A DNA stretch of 64,000 nt. Source: Isoetes taiwanensis (Eukaryota > Streptophyta > Lycopodiopsida > Isoetales > Isoetaceae). The stretch is from positions 4,324,451 to 4,388,450 of the forward strand of contig JAJEKV010000060.1 of the NCBI GenBank assembly GCA_021234155.1. Reading direction: 5' to 3'. The notes below the pieces were generated by a model, which was given only the letters and a program-made list of their open reading frames with translations, was not told where the DNA came from and did no database searches. This document shows, in pieces, positions 55,076 through 64,000 of the stretch. The first letter of the stretch is position 1, and each line of letters opens with the position of its first letter. The translations under genes and the position numbers were made by a program.

Positions 55076-56698
55076 ACAACAACAACAACCACTTTTTCAT
55101 TGAAAAGAACCCCGAAAGCTAAATTGTGCATCCTTATCCTTGTCAAAATAGACCGTAGTAGAAGCATCCGCTATATTATAGCATGTTGTTCAAACTAAAA
55201 CCAGAGTTGTATCGGTAATTTCATCAACATCCCGCTTTAGCGTCTTTTGAAGGGGAAATTTGTCCCCGGAAAGCATCATTTTCCATAGCGTTGCTTTGCA
55301 TACTAGATGCCATAACCCCGCACTCCTTAAGAACATGCTATGCCATGCACCGCCACATCTAACTTCTCACTAGCTCAAAAGTCCATGCTCTCGGCTTTTG
55401 CTTGGAAAAAAATAGTGAAGGCAACTAAGATGATAATAGCGGCCTCCATTCATAAAGATGGAGAGGAGGGTCAAATTTTGGCTAAGAAGAAAAGGGGTTT
55501 TGATGAACTACGAAAGTGTTTATGCAATATTACGAGTAAATAAAGACCCAATAAGTTTCCATAGTAAACCATTGTAGCTATACAAATCCACCCAAATCTA
55601 AATATCTGCCATGGTTCTAACTTGAACACATGAATATCATTGGGTCAAATACTATCACCCATATTGCCACCATTAGGGAACAATGCTAGTAAGATATACC
55701 AACAAAAAAAAAAAAAAACTAGCAAAAAGGCCTAACAAAGAGGGTCAAGATTAGGCTTGGGTTCAATTTCTTATTAAGAAAGCATATCAGACAAACTATT
55801 TAAATTAGAAGGCTAGATTGAAATTGTGATTAAATAGATTAATGTCATTTTGCGAATAAAGTAACTAATAATATTTTCTAAATGAAATATGAAAAACCCA
55901 CGTTGCAAATGAGGTGTTGATTTATAAATGCTTTAGCTTTTTATGTTGTTAGATTTTGCTTCTTCTTTTAAAAAATCAATATTTTTTTTGTTTTAGACGG
56001 GTTGGCTACTAGATTGTTATAGCTTCTAGTGGTGGATTCGCATTGTTGGATTATATTCTTTTTCTAATTGGTTTGCTTTTTGCTTACCATTGGTTGTATG
56101 AAGGGCTTGGATTTCGATTCATAGCAAATACTTGGAAGGATGTATCAGTAAGATACAATGACATGTTACAGAACGTTTTTTGCACAGTTTAAGGATAGGG
56201 CATTCTTACTGAGTAAAACTCTGTTAGGAGTAAAACACAAATTATTGAAGAATAGCATGGTCTTAAGTTATTGAAGAACAACATGGTTTTGAATGTTAAC
56301 CTATGTGAAAATATTGAAGGTCAGCATTATTTCAAGTTAACCTATATGGTTCAATGGTTAGAAAAAAGGGGGAAAATTGCGATCAAGTGATCGAATGACA
56401 TGTTTGATTCCAAACATAGAACGGAGCAAAATTGACGTCAGGATTCGGTGCCGATTCCTAAAAAATTGGTGCCGACTGTAAATAAATTTAAGAAGCACGA
56501 TCAGAAAAGCATTAGATAGTTTTTGATTGGATTCATTTGAAAAATAAATGCCTGGGCTATTGAATAAACATTGAAGAAGATTACCATTGTATTTGGTGAA
56601 ATTTCACTTTACATAGTCTTTTGTTTGAAATTTATCTTATTTGCATTTAGTAGATATTTGAAGACTTGTGGTTGAGGTGAATATAAGGAGATTATTAA
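55076..56698. other. Spacer without a supported gene
   Basis: AT-rich. A 67-codon frame (55,340-55,543: AFAWKKIVKATKMIIAASIH) is unrecognised. A run of A lies at about 55,706-55,720. Confidence 0.35.
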
Positions 56699-56971
56699 GT
56701 GGCTAGATATTTAGTTCAAATAATCCCAACAGGCGAATCATCTAGCATGGACATACATAAATTATTTCGAATCTTATCCCAATCTCCGAATCCAGAAGAG
56801 GATGCAGAGGCGAAAATGCAAGAAAAATTAAGAAATACTTTAGCTTTACAGTATGCTACAAATGACTCTGTTAGGTTATGCACAGATGACCAGTTGCCGG
56901 TTGAAACCCTATGGAAGAAAGATTATCTAATCATATCAGAATATAAGATAATCGCAGAGGGCAACCAATAA
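56699..56971 (+). CDS. Short open frame of unknown function (90 codons)
   Basis: The frame starts at a GTG after an in-frame TAA. The first ATG is 21 codons in (MDIHKLFRILSQSPNPEEDA), then KMQEKLRNTLALQYATNDSV and a charged end. The composition is protein-like and rich in D/E/K. It could be one exon of a decayed gene. No family is recognised, and the short length makes chance possible. Confidence 0.2.
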   Translation: MARYLVQIIPTGESSSMDIHKLFRILSQSPNPEEDAEAKMQEKLRNTLALQYATNDSVRLCTDDQLPVETLWKKDYLIISEYKIIAEGNQ

Positions 56972-57289
56972 GCAAATCCATGCAATCACCTCAGGCGTTT
57001 AAGCAAATCCATGCAATGATCAAAGCATGCCAATCCATATGGCCAACATGCATGCTTCGATAGCTGCCCGCTGAAGCCTCGGAATGGATAAGGCAAGGTT
57101 TGGAAATCATATAAAGTTACTAATCCGGTAACAATACATACCCATAACAAACTTTCACGAGTTTTGGAAAATCAGAGTAGTTACGGCTGCCGAAAACCAT
57201 TAAAACCTTAGGAAACCACTTTAGAAAAAAAATTCCAAAATTTTTCCACCAGCTGGGAAAACCAAATTTAAAAAAGAGATTTTAGCATG

Positions 57290-57657
57290 AAACAAGTCAA
57301 AGGTCGAGATCATAGTCTTCCTCTTTTTTTTGCTTGTCTCAGCATGGTCCATTTATCACGATCTATTCGAATCTTGTCCTCAGGAATAGTACCTAGAGCT
57401 ACTTCTTTCAGCTATGCAAAGGTAGCTTCATCATCTAAAGCGCTTGTAGACTGAGGCTGTATCTCTGAAGACGTCATCTTGGCATAATAATCAGATGAAC
57501 ATTTGGCACCTAACTCTTGATTCTCATCTGGTAGAATAGGTAAGGCAGCCAATCTCATGTTGATAAAGTTCACAGCCCCCTTTTCTATGTCCACGGCTAC
57601 ACAGTTGTGGCCCTTCTTAAGTGCACAAGCGATCATAGTACCAAAGTTGTGGGTCAA
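57290..57657 (-). pseudogene. DNA methyltransferase-like fragment
   Basis: The minus-strand frame reads THNFGTMIACALKKGHNCVA, VDIEKGAVNFINMRLAALP, an acidic linker (PDENQEL), a stop, then in the same frame LKEVALGTIPEDKIRIDRDK and a basic end. The order F-G-T..A..L..G..C.AV-D-I-E..-F...R resembles the SAM-binding motif I and the following acidic residue of N6/N4-type DNA methyltransferases. Genes with this ending are, from memory, present in transposon-rich eukaryotic genomes. Only the C-terminal part exists here, and the usual G-x-G is reduced to F-G-T. Confidence 0.35.
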
Positions 57658-57779
57658 CCAATGAAGTTATTTATGTTTTACTGTTATACTAATATACCAC
57701 CTTTCACCTTTGTCAAGATAGAAATGGTCAAGGACAATCAATCTATAAGCCTAGGGACAATTGTCAAAATAGAAATGAT

Positions 57780-58570
57780 CAAGGAGGATCAATTTATAAG
57801 GCTAGGGACAAGAGCAAACTGCGATTGAGACATCTTTTCCAAATGTAGGTTAAAAAGATAGGACTACTTTGCTAACTTAGGACCACTTTCTATAAGTTAT
57901 TCTACTTTGCAAACTTATGGCCTCAAGCTTGTGTACCTTAGAGCTTGGATTCCATTCCAATAACTATTCTTTTTTCAGTGGACATGGTTGTCTGTGTCTA
58001 CTTGTGAGGATTTGCACAATAGTGTTTGGTTGGGTTAAGTTGTTTTTGCTATTACATTGGACTTTTTGTAGGTTGAGTACAAGAGATCATGTTAGTGTTC
58101 TTGGACAAAATCTGTTCGCAATCCAATAATGGAATATTCATAGCCCTTGTTGGCTATTCCGCCTAATTATTTCAATCGAAGAACAATACTTATGGTAAAG
58201 CGGAATGATGTTCACAAGTAAGTTTTTTTATATAATGAACAATAATGAACAATTAACATGTGACAACCTCCAATGTACATACTAAAATTCTTTGCTAAGA
58301 TAAATTTTCATGGTGGATTTTACAAGTCGAAGTTGTTGCATTTGAATTCTCTCTCTTTGAATTCTCTCTCTGTTGCCGTATATTATCACATGGGATGGAT
58401 CATGGAATTGAAAAGAATAATATTTTTACAGTGAAAATGAATTCAACATGATATACTTCTCTCACGGATCTGGCAACTCCAACTTCTTCATCATCGCATT
58501 CAAGGGCTTGGTTGATCGCACTGCATTTATTATGGCGGTATGCTCGATGCAAGATTGAAGCCCCATTTGC
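57780..58570 (+). repeat. Direct duplication, second copy
   Basis: Second copy of 54,140-55,075, about 3.6 kb downstream in the same orientation. It is preceded by a local 50-bp tandem duplication at 57,715-57,812 (AAATAGAAATGATCAAGGA against AGATAGAAATGGTCAAGGA). Confidence 0.85.
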
Positions 58571-59233
58571 CTTATAAACGACAAATTGCCTCTTTTCCCA
58601 GGAAGGCATGTAAACCTTCATTCCAAAAATCTCGATTTGTTTCTACCTCTCTATATACTCCCTCGTTGAGAAGTCCGGTGGCTTCAGCTTTGCGGACAAA
58701 AATAATGGTCGTGGAAAATGAGAGCCATGGAGCCAAGCACAAACAATCATCCAGCCATGATGTAGTTACAACTGTGGAAACGCCTGCAGCGTAAGAGTAG
58801 GGTTGTCGAGGTCATAGTCGATGTCAACCCTACGCGAGGACGTTAAGAGAGATGGAATGTGAATTCTTGCGCTACACGAGAGAAGTCACATTCCATCTAT
58901 CTTACCATCCTGGATCTTTCGACACGCGCTACGCGCGAATCCTAAAAATTGCTCTCAGAATTTATAGACTTGTCACGCCACGCGCGAGATGTTGGTCAAG
59001 CTACTTACTTAACACAGAAATACTTCAGCAATGTCTAACTTGATTATTTATTTTACAGCTTCCAAGAGAGCACTAGTTACATCAACTTGGCGGATGTGAA
59101 TTTTATTATGGTTGTATGGCTCTAAGGTATATTAAATAATAAGGAGATGATGTGGCATGGAGAAGACGTGGCAAAGAAATATTCCAAGTAGTTAGAATCA
59201 GATCAAAAGGGGGAGGATCGAGGAGGAAGGTGT
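58571..59233. other. Spacer with two inverted repeats; no gene
   Basis: A perfect 13-bp inverted repeat (AGATGGAATGTGA, 58,850-58,862, with 58,886-58,898, loop 23) lies just after a shorter one (AGGGTTG...CAACCCT, about 58,799-58,831). No coding sequence is supported. Confidence 0.5.
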
Positions 59234-60550
59234 TGAGAATTTAGGTAACAATTTCAAAGAAGCGTGCACAGGTTAGATCGGAATCTTCTAAATGCTCTAA
59301 GTATTCAGTAAATGGAATGAAAGAACAAATCTCATCATAAAACTAAAAGGAATATTAATGGAAATCCCAGCTTTTCTCTGAGGCAATTTATTCAATGCTG
59401 TTGATGCGTAAATGAGTTCAAAATGAGATCGGCCAGGCAAATCCGAACTGTTTTTGCATGCACTTGATTGTAGGATAGATTTTTATAGCCCGCACCATAT
59501 TCAATCATATACGGACTGGTAAAAACACTCGAACCGTTTTCCTGCGGTCGCAAAGCCAAGATATCCGGCACGCTACTTGTTGAACATGGCCAAAGGAAGT
59601 GGAAACACAAAAGATATAGAACTAAGAAAGCAATAAGTTATATCTAAGAGTAAATAGCTGCTAGATCAGCCAGGACTTCCGGCTTTGCAGAAACCCTAAC
59701 TAATCTATTGTCAAACTTCAGAACCATGCTTCTCACCTGCAAATAACAGTTATAAACCATGGATAAGGGGAAATCGGCCAAGGAAGTGGAGGATCCGGCC
59801 CTTAAACAGGTCGGAATGGCCTTTTGACGAATCGATATGGGATCCGGCCAAGCTCTTAGTCTGATAAGAAAAAATTGTTTGTAACAGGCCACGACCCATT
59901 ATCAACCAACCATTAACTTTTAACATAATGTATTTCTTAAGCTTAACTAATTAAAGTGTTATTCAAGTAAAGACTATAGAAAAAATATTCCTAGAGTTAA
60001 GCACTAAATACGTTGAGTCTGAGCCATTCCCTAAGCCAACTCTGTTGCCTAGTTCTTCGTTCGAGTATATTATAAATATAGGAATGATGAATATCTGGAT
60101 AATGGAAACAACATCCATTCTAGGGGTAACCTTAGGAATTACCAAGGCCATTTAATAATGGACCTTAATGAACAAAGTTGGAAACATAGACATAAATAGT
60201 CTTTCCCGATATAGCCCATAGAAAAAATACTGGAAAATCGCTCATGTTGCTAGCCTGGATTGCACCTTGGTCTGCCCACAACTCTCCGGGGAGAATAAGC
60301 AGAAACCGAGGCCGCGAGTGTTAAGCACTCAGCACTAGCGAGTGGGCACTGACGAAGCTCGCTAGTGCGGACTCGACGCTGGTCACGTCGAGTTGCTTCT
60401 AGGTGAAGGTCTTTCCCCGAGCTAGAGACCCGTAGCTTAGGGGAGACCGCAACATATTACTTGGGACTTGGGGACGATGTGTAGGTTCTGCACCCGTGAG
60501 ATCTTAGGCTTGTGTGAAGAACAGCAGGTGTCGGGCGAAGGACCGTCTCA
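59234..60550 (+). repeat. 5' LTR of the gypsy element (about 1.3 kb, boundaries tentative)
   Basis: The 3' boundary is set by the primer-binding site four bases downstream (end TCTCA at 60,546-60,550). The 5' boundary is proposed at TGAGA (59,234), which forms short inverted ends with TCTCA. Without the second LTR this cannot be confirmed. Confidence 0.5.
60332..60448 (+). other. Three consecutive hairpins at the LTR end
   Basis: Stem 1 is GCACTAGCGAG (60,332-60,342) with 60,358-60,368, perfect 11 bp. Stem 2 is ACTCGACG (60,371-60,378) with 60,386-60,393, perfect 8 bp. Stem 3 is GGTCTTTCCCCGAGCTA (60,408-60,424) with 60,433-60,448, imperfect. They follow one another within 117 bases, about 100 bases before the primer-binding site, and would sit in the 5' leader of the genomic RNA. 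Confidence 0.8.
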
Positions 60551-60554
60551 AAAT

Positions 60555-60567
60555 TGGTATCAGAGCC
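60555..60567 (+). other. Primer-binding site of the gypsy element (initiator tRNA-Met)
   Basis: TGGTATCAGAGCC, complementary to the 3' end of initiator tRNA-Met, directly after the LTR. Confidence 0.9.
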
Positions 60568-60600
60568 AGTCACGGGTTGAACCTAGTTATTGTTAAAAAA

Positions 60601-60602
<2 letters not shown>

Positions 60603-60677
<75 letters not shown>

Positions 60678-60685
60678 TAGATAGT
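60603..60685 (+). repeat. (AG)n and (GATA)n microsatellite in the gypsy leader
   Basis: About 35 AG dinucleotides followed by ATAGATAGATAG, some 35 bases after the primer-binding site. Confidence 0.95.
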
Positions 60686-60876
60686 AGTTTTAACGCCACG
60701 CCACTAGGGCAAAGATCCAACCGACATGTGACCACACACCACACTACATTGCTCGGGTTGGGCCCCGCCCAATCACCTTACATTGTGTCTCCGCCGATTT
60801 GACTCCCAACAAGACCGAAAAGGAGCTCGACGGTCTCGAACTCGAGACCACATTGCCAAGGAACTAGACCAAACGC

Positions 60877-62136
<1,260 letters not shown>

Positions 62137-63061
62137 ATGGAACCACTTCCTAGGGAACATCTATCCAGTCCTCATCATGTCGCTAATAATGCCAATCTGG
62201 GGAGGAGGATAATTTTGACAAAGATGAGAAAAACTTTAGAATCTTCTATGTTGCAAGCTTTCTTAAGCTTTCAAACCAGCATAGAGAACCAACTTATCGA
62301 TCTAACTTCGAAAGCTAGCCTTGAGAACAAATGCAAAACTTGCAAATGCAAATCGAAAATCTGCGACAAGGGCAAAGACAGGTCAGGGATCATTAATTTG
62401 CAAGCTGTTTAAGGGGAAATTTTCTTAATCCTGATTGATTAAACATGGAGATGTGGGAGGTCCACCAGTATTGAGAGCACCTAGTGGGAGAAGCCACCAA
62501 CGAGGATCTTCGATGCCCTTAAGCTCGCACTCTAGGAGGAGGAAAAGAAACAAAGAAGAGGATACGGCATCATCTACGCCTATGAGCCAAGGGAAGGAAA
62601 GCTCTCAAGCACAAAAGAAGTCATCTGCTTTAAAGGAGATTGCCAAGAAGTATAAGTTGGAGCTATTTGATGGTTTTGATAAGGATGGAGTTAAGACAGA
62701 AGCTTGGATTCAGAAGGCTGAAAATTATTTTGTTGTAAGACAAGTTCCTAAGGAAGAAAAAGTGGGAGTGGTGGCATTGAGCCTGACGGGGAATGCCTTA
62801 ATGTGGTGGAATTGTCATAAGGCAGCACATAAGGTGACTGATGACGAAGTCGCTTGGGAGACTTTCAAGGAACTCTTCATGTCGAAATATTGTCCACCTT
62901 CCTTTCATATTATACAGATGAACAAATTCATGGAATGTAAACAGGAAGGGCAATCCTTGGATAACTATATACAAGAATTCTCTACTTTGGAACGACATTG
63001 TCCAAAGTTAGATTCAAAGGCAAGAATCATTCTGTTAAGCAAGCATCATTCTCTAAATTAG
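62137..63061 (+). pseudogene. Gypsy gag, N-terminal and capsid part (frame-broken)
   Basis: Begins at the ATG 62,137 (MEPLPREHLSSPHHVANNA) and after one frame slip near 62,413-62,435 continues for about 200 codons. A basic Ser/Arg-rich linker (HSRRRKRNKEEDTASS) is followed by the retrotransposon gag core: LFDGFDKDGVKTEAWIQKAE, VALSLTGNALMWWNC, AWETFKELFMSKYCP, QEGQSLDNYIQEFSTLERHC. These are the conserved capsid helices. The frame ends at 63,061 in a stretch of about 70 bases that looks inserted before the next gag block. Confidence 0.8.
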
Positions 63062-63114
63062 GTGTTATAAAAGTAATAATTAGTCTTTAACTGCAGGAAC
63101 TAGCTAGTCGCTTT

Positions 63115-63564
63115 GTGCAAGGACTGGATATGGAGCTTAAAAAATTAGTTGGATGTGATCAACTTACCTTGGAAGAAGCAGAGCACAAGGCTCGATATTT
63201 CGAGAGCATCCTTAAGGAGGAGAAGAATGCCAACCGCAAGGAGCAACAAAGAGGAAATTTCCAGAGGAATTATAGGGATGAATCAAACTCTCAGGTCCAT
63301 CAAACTTCTCATAATATTCCTAAGTTACCTTTGACTGCAATGTCACAGATGGATGAAGAAAAGAAGAAAGTTGAATATGATAAGTGCATGAAGGAGAATT
63401 TATGCTTTTACTGTAAGCAAAAGGGGCATAGGGCACGTTTTTGTCCTAAGAAGAATAACTCAAATGCCAAAGTTCAAGGATCTCAGAATGTGGGGGCAAT
63501 GAGAGCTCATCAGGCAACCCTCATGGATTTAGAGGAAGATATGCAAGTTTGTGCAGCCCGTTGA
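63115..63564 (+). pseudogene. Gypsy gag C-terminal part with CCHC zinc knuckle
   Basis: Reads QGLDMELKKLVGCDQLTLEE, then a basic segment, then the nucleocapsid zinc knuckle CFYCKQKGHRARFC (Cys97, Cys100, His105, Cys110 of this frame; CX2CX4HX4C). It ends at a TGA (63,562-63,564) that is in frame with the protease following, so a single nonsense change separates gag from pol. Confidence 0.8.
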
Positions 63565-64000
63565 TCAAGGAACAAGATTCGCGGTACACATGTAGTGCAA
63601 GTTGAAGGTAAAATCAATGAAGTTCCTTTTAGTATTTTGATTGATACGGGAGCCACTCACAATTTTATTTCACCAAGGCTTGTCAAGTTGTTTGGGTTGA
63701 ATACTAACCAACAAGCCTTAAGAATGGTGAAAATGGCTGATGGAAAGAGAAAAGCTACTAGTGAGTATGTGCATGCATTAAAATTGAAAGTGCAAGGCAT
63801 GCCTACAATTGCAAATTTCCATGTGCTTCAGCTAGGCTCATATGATATGATTATAGGCATGGAATGGCTTAGTGAGGTGCATGCTATAGTAGATTGTCAT
63901 GAAAGAGTTGTGAGAGTAAAATCTAAGGAACATCAAGAATTATATACATTGGAAGGGTTGAATAAGCGTGTTATTTTACTCCTAAGCCCATTAGTCGCAA
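63565..64000 (+). pseudogene. Gypsy aspartic protease (pol start), incomplete
   Basis: In frame after the TGA: VEGKINEVPFSILIDTGATH, then NFISPRLVKLFGL, LKVQGMPTIANFHVLQLG, YDMIIGMEWLSEVHAIVDC. The active-site D-T-G-A and the flap and I-I-G-M-x-W-L blocks are those of retroviral-type proteases in plant Ty3/gypsy elements, which cleave the Gag-Pol polyprotein. The domain continues past the window toward reverse transcriptase. Confidence 0.85.

Overview
This window looks like nuclear DNA of a land plant, most likely a large, TE-rich genome of a seed-free plant such as a fern. The reasons are PLS-type PPR gene fragments, Ty1/copia and Ty3/gypsy elements primed from initiator tRNA-Met, tRNA-derived SINEs, GT-AG and GC-AG introns, AT-rich spacers and long microsatellites. 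The clade call is an inference. No bacterial-style operons, rRNA genes or intact tRNA genes are visible.

Only one gene looks like an intact host gene: a 275-residue protein of unknown function on the minus strand at 24,582-25,409. Almost everything else is mobile DNA in various states of decay. From left to right: 1-2,274 is one arm of an inverted duplication whose other arm lies at 50,885-53,113. Each arm carries a broken DnaJ/Hsp40 gene, a PPR fragment and a hairpin-ended repeat. A truncated copia element with LTR and primer-binding site follows (2,275-3,822), then a tandem pair of the hairpin-ended repeats (3,969-4,989). Foldback elements, a 57-bp minisatellite and SINEs occupy 6.8-14.6 kb. 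A pogo/Tigger-like transposase relic lies at 17.5-19 kb and may extend to 21.8 kb. A higher-order tandem array covers 26.05-28.9 kb. A poly(A)-tailed retroposon is at 29.3-30.6 kb, and a SINE split by a second tandem pair of hairpin-ended repeats is at 31.7-33 kb.

The right half holds the most unusual material. A frameshifted HUH (Rep-type) endonuclease relic lies at 39.2-40.0 kb, next to a dead LINE (40.5-42.4 kb). A block of 11-bp-spaced GAATC motifs (43.4-44.0 kb) is followed by a convergent gene pair: a coiled-coil/RING-H2 protein on plus (44.2-45.8 kb) and a large degenerate DDE transposase-like gene on minus (46.0-49.1 kb). This pair may be the remains of one two-gene DNA transposon. 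A PPR pseudogene cut by a hairpin-ended repeat is at 52.5-54.2 kb, a methyltransferase-like remnant at 57.3-57.7 kb, and the 5' half of a Ty3/gypsy element (LTR, PBS, GA tracts, gag, protease) runs off the window end.

The hairpin-ended repeats (six copies) have asymmetric inverted termini, a terminal palindrome, head-to-tail tandem copies and no evident target-site duplication. This is the layout expected of non-autonomous Helentron-type rolling-circle elements. Together with the HUH relic they are the best candidates for an undescribed system here.
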